The notes under the pieces were generated by a model. The model saw only the letters and a list, made by a program, of their open reading frames with translations. It did no database searches and was not told the origin of the DNA. Positions 17,453-26,455 of a DNA stretch of 64,000 nt are shown here, in pieces. Position numbers and translations under genes: made by a program. How positions within the stretch are numbered: the stretch's first letter is position 1; the number at the start of each line of letters is the position of its first letter. Source of the stretch: Allobacillus halotolerans (lineage in GTDB: Bacteria; Bacillota; Bacilli; Bacillales; Alkalibacillaceae); NCBI RefSeq assembly GCF_028743495.1, contig NZ_CP117968.1. One strand, 5' to 3'.

Positions 17453-17487
17453 AAAGTGGCTATCTTTTATCAATTGATAGCCACTTT
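17453..17487. terminator. Terminator after the acetyl-CoA hydrolase/transferase gene
   Basis: Perfect arms AAAGTGGCTATC and GATAGCCACTTT; on the minus strand it is followed by a T run. Confidence 0.85.
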
Positions 17488-17508
17488 CTTCATATTGCTC
17501 TATTTTAT

Positions 17509-19023
17509 TTATACATATGCAGGTTGTTTCTCGAGCATTGTTCCTTCTTCCGCAAACCGCGTATGCCAAGATAATGCTTTTTCCAATACGTGTGGTGTTT
17601 GTCCGCCACGTGTTTTTGCTTCTTCATAGTATTCACGAAGTTGTTCTTTATATAATGGATGCACACAGTTATCAATAATTTTTTCTACACGTTCTCTCGG
17701 TGCAAGACCGCGAAGATCTGCGTATCCTTGCTCGGTAACGAGAACGTCTACATCATGTTCCGTGTGATCCACATGGGGAACAAATGGCACGACACTTGAG
17801 ATATCGCCATTTTTCGCAATGGATTTCGTTACGAAAATTCCAAGGCGTGCGTTTCTCGCAAAGTCACCAGAACCACCGATTCCGTTCATCATCTTCGTTC
17901 CACCGACATGTGTGGAGTTCACATTTCCGTAAATGTCGAACTCAAGCGCTGTATTGATGGAAATCAAGCCCATTCGACGGATTAATTCCGGCTGGTTGGA
18001 AATTTCCTGCGCACGCATAACGAGACGATCTTTATATTCCTCGAAGTTCTCAAAAACTTTTTTCATTTTTTCTTCTGACAATGTGATGGAACATGCAGAG
18101 GCAAAGTTAACTTTACCAGCATCGATCAAATCGAACACCGCATCTTGCAATACTTCTGAGTAAACCTTCAAATCTTCAAAATCAGAATCCAATAATCCGT
18201 GTAAAACCGCATTCGCAATGGATCCAATTCCGGATTGAAGTGGTGCCAAGTTCTTGGTTAATCGACCTGCTTCGACTTCATTTTCAAGAAAACGAATGAG
18301 GTGGCCAGCCATCAGCTTTGTCTCTTCATCTGGGGGAACAATTGGAGATGGAGAATCCGCTTGATTTGTGAAGACGATTCCTTTGATTTTAGCTGGATCG
18401 ACTTTGATTCCTTTTACACCGATTCGATCTTCTGGTTTCGTAATATCGATTGGTCCGCGTTCGCCTTGTTTCTCTAATGAAAACAAGTCATGAACCCCTT
18501 CAAGAGAAGTTGGCTGTGCCACATTTAATTCGATTAAAACATTATCAGCATACTCTACGAAAATAGCAGAGTTTCCAATCGATGTCGATGGAATAATCAT
18601 ACCATCTTCTGAAATAGATACCGCTTCCACAATAGCGTAATCAATTTTGTCTAACGTTCCTTGACGCAACATTTCGGATGTGTGAGACAAGTGCTGATCG
18701 ACAAAATAAAATTCACCATCATTTAATTTTTTACGCATCGTTGCATCCGCTTGGAATGGCAAACGTTTGTTTAAAATTCCCGCTTCAGCAAATAATTTAT
18801 CCACATCAGAGCCTAAAGAAGCTCCTGTGTAAACGTTTACTTTTAATGGGTCCGTTTTCGCTCTGTCTACCAGTGCGAAAGGTATTGCTTTTGCATCGCC
18901 AGCTCGTGTGAAACCGCTCAACCCTAACGTCATACCATCCTGAATCCAGGAAGCAGCTTCCTCCGCTGATACGACATTATTTCGCAGTTCCGGCTGGTGA
19001 ATACGTTCATAACCCTTTTCCAT
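17509..19023 (-). CDS. Acetyl-CoA hydrolase / succinate CoA-transferase
   Basis: A class I CoA-transferase of 504 aa, close in length and pattern to succinyl-CoA:acetate CoA-transferases. Seen are GMTLGLSGFTRAGDAKAIP at the N-terminus, the LQSGIGSIANAVLHGL motif, the likely catalytic Glu in KVYSEVLQDA, and GIGGSGDFARNA near the C-terminus. It would interconvert acetyl-CoA and succinate with acetate and succinyl-CoA, bypassing succinyl-CoA synthetase during acetate overflow. It is a single-gene unit. An alternative is propionyl-CoA:succinate transfer. A cre-like site sits just upstream. Confidence 0.88.
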   Translation of the reverse strand: MEKGYERIHQPELRNNVVSAEEAASWIQDGMTLGLSGFTRAGDAKAIPFALVDRAKTDPLKVNVYTGASLGSDVDKLFAEAGILNKRLPFQADATMRKKLNDGEFYFVDQHLSHTSEMLRQGTLDKIDYAIVEAVSISEDGMIIPSTSIGNSAIFVEYADNVLIELNVAQPTSLEGVHDLFSLEKQGERGPIDITKPEDRIGVKGIKVDPAKIKGIVFTNQADSPSPIVPPDEETKLMAGHLIRFLENEVEAGRLTKNLAPLQSGIGSIANAVLHGLLDSDFEDLKVYSEVLQDAVFDLIDAGKVNFASACSITLSEEKMKKVFENFEEYKDRLVMRAQEISNQPELIRRMGLISINTALEFDIYGNVNSTHVGGTKMMNGIGGSGDFARNARLGIFVTKSIAKNGDISSVVPFVPHVDHTEHDVDVLVTEQGYADLRGLAPRERVEKIIDNCVHPLYKEQLREYYEEAKTRGGQTPHVLEKALSWHTRFAEEGTMLEKQPAYV

Positions 19024-19042
19024 AAAACACCCCGCCTTTCAA

Positions 19043-19056
19043 TGTAAACCTTTTCA
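19043..19056. promoter_or_regulatory. Cre-like site upstream of the CoA-transferase
   Basis: TGTAAACCTTTTCA matches 13 of 14 cre positions, but the central CG is CC, which normally weakens CcpA binding. It lies 20 bp before the start codon. Confidence 0.3.
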
Positions 19057-19153
19057 TATATAGTTTACCCAATTTATTGGTGTTGAGGGGCGTTTTCGGA
19101 CAGACGCTTCCACTTCATGATCGAAACAGTAGATTTATGCATGAGCCAGCAAA

Positions 19154-19798
19154 TTAAAATCCTAGCAATTTTCTGAAATAACTAGAGTGTGTTTGACTGA
19201 CAGGAATCTTTGCGCCGTTCTTCATTTTCAGCTCAAATGTCGAATGAGTATTCGGATAAATTGCTTCAATATGATGGATATTGATCACAAACGAACGGTG
19301 ACATCGAATAAAACGATCTCGTGGCAAGAAAAAATCGAATTCATTCAGCGAATTTCGATGTGTCCCAGATGTGTTCTTGCCGATCACGTACGTTTTACGG
19401 TTCTTTGCTTCAATATACAAAATATCTTCAAAAGGCATCGGGATCCACCCATCCGCTACTTGTACCGTCACCACGGATAAAGCATCACTTAAAGCAGGGA
19501 AAACAGCAGTCACACACCCCGCGATTCGCCCGTTATGCTTGTACGGTACCGCCATGCCGTAATAAGGAACACCAAACACATCACGGTCGATGTATTCCGA
19601 GACCTTTTGTTTTAACTTTAAAGCTTTCGCTGTAATGGTCCCTTCAACGACTGGGTCACCGGGTTTGATTTTCAAATCGATCCGCTCACTCGGTCGATAA
19701 TAAAGATAATTTTTAGTGTCAGACAGAACGATTGATGTCTCCTCGGTGTATAAATCACCGATGATATCAATCAACGTTTCTGCACGGATGTTTAACAT
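19154..19798 (-). CDS. LytTR-domain transcriptional regulator
   Basis: A 214-aa regulator. The N-terminal 110 residues look like a small sensory domain (VPYYGMAVPYKHNGRIAGCVTAVFP, PAS/GAF-like). The C-terminal LytTR DNA-binding domain has IPFEDILYIEAKNRKTYV-like and FFLPRDRFIRCHRSFVINIHHIEAI motifs. The ATG at 19798 fits AGGTG with a six-base spacer. It lies upstream of the CoA-transferase gene on the same strand, so it could regulate that gene; this is a positional inference. Confidence 0.85.
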   Translation of the reverse strand: MLNIRAETLIDIIGDLYTEETSIVLSDTKNYLYYRPSERIDLKIKPGDPVVEGTITAKALKLKQKVSEYIDRDVFGVPYYGMAVPYKHNGRIAGCVTAVFPALSDALSVVTVQVADGWIPMPFEDILYIEAKNRKTYVIGKNTSGTHRNSLNEFDFFLPRDRFIRCHRSFVINIHHIEAIYPNTHSTFELKMKNGAKIPVSQTHSSYFRKLLGF

Positions 19799-19862
19799 GT
19801 TCATCACCTAGTTTACGCTATTTATCGTTCTTATTTTATCAAAAATATGAACGCTTTCTGAC

Positions 19863-20858
19863 TTAACCGATCCATTGAATAAGAATAAAGGTAAGTAACG
19901 AAAGAATAATCGATCCGTATAATCCCGCCTTTAACGCATTGATTCCATTGCTTTTGAACGAAGACAGTTGGACATTCAATCCAATACCAACCATCGCCAT
20001 CCCCATCAGTAGATAGGATCCATCAATGATTCGGTCAGCTATATTTTCTGGAATCTGAAAAATCGTATTCAACGTACTCATGATCGCAAATCCGAAAATA
20101 AACCAAGGCACCATCGATAAGGAAAAACGTTTCGATGATTCCTCTTTTTCTTTTTTCGCGAATACAAATCCAATGAAAATAATGACCGGAACGAGTAAAG
20201 CCACACGGATTAATTTGACTAATACAGCCAGATCGACAGCTTCACTTCCACCGGCAGCTCCAGCTGCAACTACGTGGGCGACTTCATGTAATGTCGAACC
20301 TGAAAACATGCCGTATTGGTCAGCTGTAAAGTTCATATATTGATACCCTATAGAATACACCAAGGTAAATATGGTTCCCAATAAAGCGATTGTTCCTGTA
20401 GCAATTGCAATATCATTATTTTTCGTTTTAATTTGTGGTGCTGTCGCAATGATTGCAGCCGCTCCGCATATGGCCGTTCCACAAGCTGTTAAAATGCCAA
20501 GCTTCTGGTCAACCTTTAATAGTTTACTAAACGCATAAACAACTGTAAAACCTATAACTACCGCAAAAACGGCCAATAAAATAACCTGCCAGCCTGCTTC
20601 ATAAATTTCGTATAAATTCAATTGCACACCTAAGAGAATAATCCCTAAACGTAATAGTTTTTTCGTCGAGAATTGGATTCCTGGTTCGAGCTTCTTATTT
20701 TCTTTGAAAATCATTCGCCAGACCATTCCTAATAAAATGGCGATGACGAGCGGTCCCATAATTGATAAGAAAGGAAGCTTCGCCAATTGAATGGCTAACG
20801 AAGCCAAAATTAACGCAACGAAGAGACCTGGAAAGTACCCTTTTTTGAAAAAATCCAT
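19863..20858 (-). CDS. YeiH/UPF0324 family membrane transporter
   Basis: A YeiH-type protein (331 aa, about 10 helices), often annotated as a putative sulfate or sulfonate-product exporter. Family motifs seen are LRLGIILLGVQL, GTAICGAAAIIA and GSTLHEVAHVVAAGAAGG. The ATG at 20858 follows AAAGGGG; a longer GTG form adds ten residues without a site. It is divergent from a LysR gene with an inverted repeat between them, so that regulator probably controls it. Confidence 0.88.
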   Translation of the reverse strand: MDFFKKGYFPGLFVALILASLAIQLAKLPFLSIMGPLVIAILLGMVWRMIFKENKKLEPGIQFSTKKLLRLGIILLGVQLNLYEIYEAGWQVILLAVFAVVIGFTVVYAFSKLLKVDQKLGILTACGTAICGAAAIIATAPQIKTKNNDIAIATGTIALLGTIFTLVYSIGYQYMNFTADQYGMFSGSTLHEVAHVVAAGAAGGSEAVDLAVLVKLIRVALLVPVIIFIGFVFAKKEKEESSKRFSLSMVPWFIFGFAIMSTLNTIFQIPENIADRIIDGSYLLMGMAMVGIGLNVQLSSFKSNGINALKAGLYGSIILSLLTFILIQWIG

Positions 20859-20906
20859 ACTGACACTCAACCCCTTTTCTACTTTCACTTTAATAAACAG
20901 GGGTTG

Positions 20907-20952
20907 ATTAGTAAAATAGATAATAATGATGATCTCTATTAAAAATACTAAT
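20907..20952. promoter_or_regulatory. Inverted repeat in the yeiH-lysR gap
   Basis: ATTAGTA (20907-20913) and TACTAAT (20946-20952) form perfect arms, with a second inner pair AAATAGAT/ATCTCTATT-like. They lie between the two divergent genes and are suitable LysR-type recognition and activation sites. Confidence 0.5.
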
Positions 20953-20984
20953 AGTTATTTTTTGCAAAAAGGGAGTGTACTTAA

Positions 20985-21872
20985 ATGAATGTTGATGCGT
21001 TCCGAACGTTCATGACCCTTGCTGAATTGAAAAATTTCACGAAAACAGCTCAGGCTTTGTATATCTCTCAACCGAGTGTCAGTATGCATATCCGGTCGCT
21101 GGAAAATGAATTAAATACAGAACTGTTTATCCGCTCACCAAAAAAGCTTCAAATTACGCCAACAGGTGAATTGCTTTATGAACGCATTAAACAACTTTTC
21201 TCAATCTACGAGCAAACTGTTGAAGATATTTTGGAAATTCAACAATCTGTCCAAGGTAAGCTTTCAATCGGTGCGAGCTTTACGGTCGGAGAATACATTG
21301 TTCCTTCGTTGATGAAGAGCATGCAATCGGCTTATCCTGAGGTAGAGTTTGATATTACGATTGGGAATACCGATGAAATTATTCAGCTCGTTCAACAGTT
21401 GGATGTCGATCTCGGCTTGATTGAGGGACAAACGAGCTCAAAAGATTTACATGTAGAACCGTTTATGGAAGACGAGCTATTTATCGTTGCCGCTCCGAAT
21501 CACCCGTTGTCCAAAAAGGAAACCGTAATGATCGATGATTTACAAGACCAAGTGTGGATCAGTCGCGAAGAAGGTTCGGGTACACGGGAGTATCTTTCCC
21601 ACCTCATTCGATCAAACGGCTTACGACCAAAATCTATGCTGTCTATTTCCAGCAATCAAGCCATTAAAGAAAGCATTATTGAAGGGATGGGTCTATCTCT
21701 TTTATCCAAGCATGTATGCAAAAGAGAATTGGAACAAAATCTATTAACGAAGCTACCACTCGAAAAGGAACCATTCACGCGAACCTTTTCGAGCATCACC
21801 TCTCCTTTGCTCGTCAACAAACGCAATGTTGAGGCATTTTTTCGTGAAATAGAAAATTTGGAAGACCGGTAG
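20985..21872 (+). CDS. LysR-family transcriptional regulator (CysL-like)
   Basis: A typical LysR regulator (295 aa): N-terminal helix-turn-helix (FTKTAQALYISQPSVSMHIRSLENEL) and a two-lobe effector domain starting at GKLSIGASFTVGEYIVP. The effector part resembles CysL/YwfK regulators of sulfur metabolism. Divergence from yeiH makes that gene its likely target. AAAGGGAGTG precedes the ATG. Its last codons lie inside a 236-bp tandem duplication. Confidence 0.88.
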   Translation: MNVDAFRTFMTLAELKNFTKTAQALYISQPSVSMHIRSLENELNTELFIRSPKKLQITPTGELLYERIKQLFSIYEQTVEDILEIQQSVQGKLSIGASFTVGEYIVPSLMKSMQSAYPEVEFDITIGNTDEIIQLVQQLDVDLGLIEGQTSSKDLHVEPFMEDELFIVAAPNHPLSKKETVMIDDLQDQVWISREEGSGTREYLSHLIRSNGLRPKSMLSISSNQAIKESIIEGMGLSLLSKHVCKRELEQNLLTKLPLEKEPFTRTFSSITSPLLVNKRNVEAFFREIENLEDR

Positions 21873-22301
21873 TCTACTGAGGGACCATATATTTCAGCTT
21901 AGGGAGCAAATTTTATTAAGTTGGGATCATATTTACCGAAGTTGGACGTATATATAGTCATTCAGGGTGCATATCCGACCATCTTGGCACATATACTTCT
22001 CTATTGGTCCCATTTATTCTCGAAAAAACGAGTGAGCTAACCGCTTCACTCGTCTTCATGTCGAGGTCGATGCATTTTTTGTGAAGTTGAAGCTTGGAAG
22101 ACCGGTAGTCTGCTGAGGGACCATATATTTCAGCTTAGGGAGCAAATCTCATTAAGCTGGGAACATATCTTCCGAAGTTGGACGTATATATAGTCATTCA
22201 GGATGCATATCCGACCATCTTGGCACATATATTTCTCTATTGGTCCCATTTATTCTCGATAAAAACGAGTGAGCTAACCGCTTCACTCGTCTTCACTCAT
22301 T
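21830..22301. repeat. 236-bp direct duplication containing a 21-bp periodic array
   Basis: Two tandem copies (about 21830-22065 and 22066-22301) are offset by exactly 236 bp; for example GAAGACCGGTAGTCT starts at 21861 and 22097. Each carries the 3' end of lysR, a 21-bp array (units beginning GGGACCATAT, GGGAGCAAAT, GGGATCATAT, GGACGTATAT, GGGTGCATAT) and the terminator that ends the corC gene. The second lysR tail is non-functional. Copies differ at scattered positions. Confidence 0.9.
22264..22294. terminator. Terminator overlapping the 3' end of the CNNM gene
   Basis: The stem GACGAGTGA...TCACTCGT includes the stop codon of the minus-strand gene and is followed by TTTTTA. An older copy lies 236 bp to the left at about 22028-22058. 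Confidence 0.7.
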
Positions 22302-23518
22302 TTAGTAATCTTTACTTTCCCTATCGTCCGTCTATCCAGCTCCAAAATGGAGAACTTCAATCCTTCGTATTCAAATTCCTGATCCTGCTTCGGAAAGTCC
22401 GTCAGTTCTTTTAGGATAAATCCTGCCAGCACGTCCTCTTCTTCTGGAATCTTTGTTTGGAATAGAGAGTTCAACCGATGTAGCGTGATCTTTCCATCGC
22501 AAATGATTTCATTTTCCGAGAGCTTCTCAATTAATGGATCGTCTGTCGGATCAAGTTCATCTTCAATTTCAAGTCCAATCATCGCTTCAATCATATCTTC
22601 CATACTTAAAATGCCCTCTGTTCCACCATATTCATCAAGGACAATGGCCATATGTTTATTTTCCTTGATCATTCGCTTGAACACCCATTCACTATTATGG
22701 AACTCATACACAATAAGTGGGTGCATATCCGCGAAGTCTGTAAGTCTTTTTTCTGGTTCGGCTGACCATTGAATAAGGAATTTTGAATGAAAGATTCCAA
22801 TCAAGTGATCAATCGTTTCATCATAAACAGGATACCGGGTGTATGGATTAGCGATGACAATCTCTCTCACTACTTCATACGTTGAATTATGTGGCAAGCC
22901 AACGATTTCTACACGCGGTGTCTTTAACACATCTTTTACATTCAATCGGTTAAAATCCAAAACCCCGATGATACGGCTTGATTCTTCTCTCTGAAACGTT
23001 CCCTCTGAATCGGCCATCTCCACCATTGTCCGAAGCTCTTCTTTTGAATAGGTATTAACGTTTTTCTGACCCTTCGACAAAGCTTTCGTGAGCATGCCTG
23101 TTAACCAATTCAATACGATCGTGAATGGTTTGAAAATAAACGTAAAAAACCGAATGATCGGATAGACAAGCATGCTGATCCGATCAGGAAAAGTAGCAGC
23201 AACCGATTTCGGAAAAACTTCAGCGAACACAATAACGGTAATGGTTAAGATGGCTGATGCGATTCCAACATTGACGCCTTGCTGAATGGCGAATGTCGTC
23301 ACTAAGGTTGGCAGCAAAATGTTTGCGATATTATTTCCAATTAAAATCGTCGTTATGAATTCACTCGGTTTCGATACCAAGTCCAATAGTTTACCCGCTT
23401 TCGCATTCCCTTGATTATATTGCGTCCGTAAACGCATTTTATTGGAAGCTGTTAATGCTGTTTCACTACCTGAGAAAAACAGTGAAACAAACAGCAATAA
23501 AATGATGGCTATGATCAT
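22283..23518 (-). CDS. CNNM/CorC (HlyC) family transporter
   Basis: A CNNM-domain protein (411 aa): N-terminal DUF21 membrane domain with FSGSETALTASNKMRL, then paired CBS domains (about residues 200-320) and a C-terminal CorC_HlyC domain starting near DEIICDGKITL. The family is linked to magnesium or cobalt efflux. ATG 23518 follows GGAGGAG; the upstream 17 residues are not conserved. It is monocistronic. Confidence 0.88.
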   Translation of the reverse strand: MIIAIILLLFVSLFFSGSETALTASNKMRLRTQYNQGNAKAGKLLDLVSKPSEFITTILIGNNIANILLPTLVTTFAIQQGVNVGIASAILTITVIVFAEVFPKSVAATFPDRISMLVYPIIRFFTFIFKPFTIVLNWLTGMLTKALSKGQKNVNTYSKEELRTMVEMADSEGTFQREESSRIIGVLDFNRLNVKDVLKTPRVEIVGLPHNSTYEVVREIVIANPYTRYPVYDETIDHLIGIFHSKFLIQWSAEPEKRLTDFADMHPLIVYEFHNSEWVFKRMIKENKHMAIVLDEYGGTEGILSMEDMIEAMIGLEIEDELDPTDDPLIEKLSENEIICDGKITLHRLNSLFQTKIPEEEDVLAGFILKELTDFPKQDQEFEYEGLKFSILELDRRTIGKVKITKMSEDE

Positions 23519-23669
23519 GATTCGCTCTCCTCCATCTAGATAAGTATGTATGCTTCTTACTATAACCACTCTTTGTTATTTACATTTCACTTTTATTGAA
23601 ATTATAAACGCGTTCTAGCAATGATGCACATGATAAAGCGGTTAACTTTCGACTTTATCCAAAAACACC

Positions 23670-23698
23670 TTTACAAAAAAATAAAAATTGATTATAAT
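23670..23698 (+). promoter_or_regulatory. Sigma-A promoter of the manganese transporter operon
   Basis: The -35 TTTACA (23670-23675) and -10 TATAAT (23693-23698) have a 17-bp spacer. Confidence 0.8.
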
Positions 23699-23712
23699 AC
23701 AGCTAATCAAAT

Positions 23713-23748
23713 GTTTCCCTTAGGAAACTTTATTTTCCTTAGGCAACT
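23713..23748. promoter_or_regulatory. Tandem MntR boxes
   Basis: Two copies of the MntR-type palindrome lie just after the -10 box: GTTTCCCTTAGGAAAC (23713-23728, perfect arms) and TTTTCCTTAGGCAACT (23733-23748). They match the Bacillus pattern TTTGCCTTAAGGAAAC. Binding of Mn-loaded MntR would block transcription. Confidence 0.75.
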
Positions 23749-23776
23749 CGTCTATTTTATAAAATTGTAAAAGAAG

Positions 23777-24529
23777 GTGAGCGTCATTAAACGTACAGTA
23801 GAATTCAATCACTTAACTGTTTCTTATTATGGAAACGAAGTGGTAAGAGATGTCTCGTGCTCTTTTGATACGGGGAATCTGATCGGCATTGTCGGCCCGA
23901 ATGGTGCCGGTAAATCCACCATGATGAAAGCTGCTCTGGGATTAATTCCTAAAGACGATGGTCATGTTGAAATAGCTGGAGAACCGATTCACCGTGTTCG
24001 GAAAGAAATCGCGTATGTTCCACAACGAAATAATATCGATTGGGATTTCCCTATTCTTGTTAAGGATGTTGTATTGTTAGGGACTTATCCGCATCGAGGA
24101 ATTTTCAAGCGTCCACGAAAGAAAGATCGCGAATGGGCTATGCAATGTTTGGAAAGAGTCGGAATGGAAGATTTTTGTAATCGACAAATAGCAGAACTTT
24201 CAGGAGGGCAACAACAGCGTGTATTTCTTGCTCGGGCGTTGGCGCAAAAGGCGGATTACTTTTTCTTAGACGAACCATTCGTCGGTATTGACGTAGGCAG
24301 CGAAGAAGTAATTATTCGCATTTTAAAACAGTTGCGAGATCAAGGAAAAACGATATTCGTCGTGCACCACGACCTTTCAAAAGTCGAAAATTACTTCGAT
24401 GATTTAATTTTAATCAACAAAGAGCTTTACGGTGCTGGACCTGTCAACAAAGTATTCCAACCGGAAAATATGGAAAGATGCTTTAAGATGAGAATTGGCT
24501 TACCTTCAAGTTTGGGGGTCGAAGTGTAA
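23777..24529 (+). CDS. mntB: Manganese ABC transporter ATP-binding protein
   Basis: The ATPase of a cluster-9 metal ABC transporter (250 aa). Walker A is GPNGAGKST, the Q loop lies in YVPQRNNIDWDFP, the signature is LSGGQQQR, Walker B is ADYFFLDEP and the H loop VVHHD. MntR boxes upstream point to manganese rather than zinc. The start is uncertain: GTG at 23777 overlaps the AGAAGGTGA site, whereas an ATT at 23786 is at the ideal distance. It overlaps the permease gene by 1 bp. Gene letters differ between species; mntB follows Bacillus subtilis. Confidence 0.9.
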   Translation: MSVIKRTVEFNHLTVSYYGNEVVRDVSCSFDTGNLIGIVGPNGAGKSTMMKAALGLIPKDDGHVEIAGEPIHRVRKEIAYVPQRNNIDWDFPILVKDVVLLGTYPHRGIFKRPRKKDREWAMQCLERVGMEDFCNRQIAELSGGQQQRVFLARALAQKADYFFLDEPFVGIDVGSEEVIIRILKQLRDQGKTIFVVHHDLSKVENYFDDLILINKELYGAGPVNKVFQPENMERCFKMRIGLPSSLGVEV

Positions 24530-25380
24530 TGGAATTTTTTCAAGATTTAATGGCGTATGAATTTCTGCAAAAAGCATTTATTACCTCCATTATGGTTGGC
24601 ATTATATGTGGCGTGATTGGTAGTTTCATCATATTACGTGGCATGGCTTTGATGGGGGATGCAATCTCGCACGCCGTCTTACCTGGAGTTGCGATTTCTT
24701 ATATGTTAGGAATCAATTTCTTTTATGGCGCAGTTGTCACGGGTGTATTGACATCATTGGGAATCGGAGCCATCAGTCAAAACAGCCGGATTAAAAACGA
24801 TTCCTCGATTGGAATCGTCTTCGCAGCTATGTTTGCGCTCGGGATTATTCTCATTACATCTGCACAAAGTGCGATTGACTTAACACAAATTCTTTTCGGC
24901 AATGTGTTGTCTGTTCGTACTTCTGATGTGATTGTCACCCTTGTTGTTGGAGTTGTTGTCCTATTAGCCGTTTATCTATTTTATAAGGAACTGCTTGTTT
25001 CCAGTTTTGATGAAACGATGGCTGCAGCTTATGGATTAAAAGTACGTATGATTCATTACGGCATCATGGTATTACTAACACTGGTTACGGTTGCTTCTCT
25101 TCAAACAGTGGGCGTCGTTCTTGTCATAGCGATGCTAATCACACCGGCAGCCACAGCTTATCTACTGACAAACCGTCTATCCACCATGATCTTTTTAGCA
25201 GCCTTTTTTGGGGCAGCATCTTCTGTGATCGGGCTTTATGTCAGCTTCACGTATAATTTGCCATCTGGCCCAGTGATCGTACTAGTAGCAACAGCTATTT
25301 TTGCTTTTATGTTCCTTTTTTCACCAAAGCAAGGGGTCGTCGGACGAATGCTTCAATCGAATAGAAGAAAAGTAGCTTAA
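24529..25380 (+). CDS. mntC: Manganese ABC transporter permease
   Basis: The membrane subunit (283 aa, eight to nine helices) of the cluster-9 ABC transporter, with the family motif GDAISHAVLPGVAISYMLG and late LVIAMLITPAATAYLL. It is translationally coupled to the ATPase (TAATG). Only one permease gene is present, so it probably works as a homodimer, unlike Bacillus subtilis mntC/mntD. Confidence 0.92.
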   Translation: MEFFQDLMAYEFLQKAFITSIMVGIICGVIGSFIILRGMALMGDAISHAVLPGVAISYMLGINFFYGAVVTGVLTSLGIGAISQNSRIKNDSSIGIVFAAMFALGIILITSAQSAIDLTQILFGNVLSVRTSDVIVTLVVGVVVLLAVYLFYKELLVSSFDETMAAAYGLKVRMIHYGIMVLLTLVTVASLQTVGVVLVIAMLITPAATAYLLTNRLSTMIFLAAFFGAASSVIGLYVSFTYNLPSGPVIVLVATAIFAFMFLFSPKQGVVGRMLQSNRRKVA

Positions 25381-25405
25381 GAATAAATAAAGATAAAGGG
25401 AGAGT

Positions 25406-26404
25406 ATGAAAATAATGAAACCTGTATTAAGGAGTATGTATCTAGCAAGTTTAATTTTACTTCTAGTATTTCTCGCAGCATGTGGAAGTGAGGACACCAC
25501 TTCAGCCGCCGACCAGGAAGGCTCAGCAAACGACGCTGAAGAAACAAGTGCAAATGAAGATAAGTTGCAAGTCGTTTCTTCTTTTACGATTATTACAGAC
25601 ATGGTAAGAGAAGTCGGTGGCGATAAGGTAGATGTTCATAACTTAGTGCCTACTGGGACGGATCCACATGAGTACGAACCATTACCAGAAGACACCAAGA
25701 AAGCAGCAGACGCTGATGTTTTGTTCTATAATGGCATGAACTTAGAAGGCGGAGAAGATGGTTGGTTTTTCAAAATGATTGATTCTGTCGGCCAAGATCA
25801 TGCTAAAGTATATAGCTTAACCGAGCAAATCGAACCGATGTATTTACGTGATGAAACAACAAATGAAGAAGAAATTAATCCACATTCTTTCATTGACCCT
25901 GTCGTAGGAATTCAGATGGTAAAAGATATGCGGGACGCATTTGTAGAAGTCGATCCAGACAACAAGGACTATTATGAGAAACGGGCAAGTGACTATTTAG
26001 ATCGACTAGGTGAATTAGAAAAAGAGTATGCAGATCGATTAGGAGAGCTCCCTGAAGAAAATAAAGTTTTAGTAACGAGCGAATGCGCATTCCAATACAT
26101 GCTTGACCGGTATGACATGAAAGAAGCGTGTATTTGGAAAGTTGACACCGAAGAAAATGGTTCTCCAGGACAGATTACTTCTTTACTAAAATTCATTGAA
26201 GAAGAAAATGTACCTCTTCTATTTTTAGAATCCAATGTTGATCCAAGACCTATGGAAACTGTTTCAAAAGAGTCAGGTGTGGAAATATTTGAGAAGCCAA
26301 TCTATTCAGATGAGATTGGAAAGCCTGGTGATGAAGTCGATACGTATGTCAAATACCTAACCTATAATATCAACATTATCTCTGAAGGTCTTAGCCAACA
26401 ATAA
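25406..26404 (+). CDS. mntA: Manganese-binding lipoprotein
   Basis: The solute-binding lipoprotein (332 aa, cluster A-1). Lipobox LAACGS follows a hydrophobic signal. Likely metal ligands are His in GTDPHEYEPLP, His in NPHSFIDP, Glu in SECAFQYML and Asp near the C-terminus. There is no His-rich loop, which argues against zinc. It is third in the operon. No terminator follows: AT-rich accessory DNA starts about 40 bp after the stop, as if an insertion removed it. Confidence 0.92.
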   Translation: MKIMKPVLRSMYLASLILLLVFLAACGSEDTTSAADQEGSANDAEETSANEDKLQVVSSFTIITDMVREVGGDKVDVHNLVPTGTDPHEYEPLPEDTKKAADADVLFYNGMNLEGGEDGWFFKMIDSVGQDHAKVYSLTEQIEPMYLRDETTNEEEINPHSFIDPVVGIQMVKDMRDAFVEVDPDNKDYYEKRASDYLDRLGELEKEYADRLGELPEENKVLVTSECAFQYMLDRYDMKEACIWKVDTEENGSPGQITSLLKFIEEENVPLLFLESNVDPRPMETVSKESGVEIFEKPIYSDEIGKPGDEVDTYVKYLTYNINIISEGLSQQ

Positions 26405-26455
26405 AAAAATTTTTGATGGTTGGTACCTTTTTGGTTTAAATGTTTGTCATCATTT

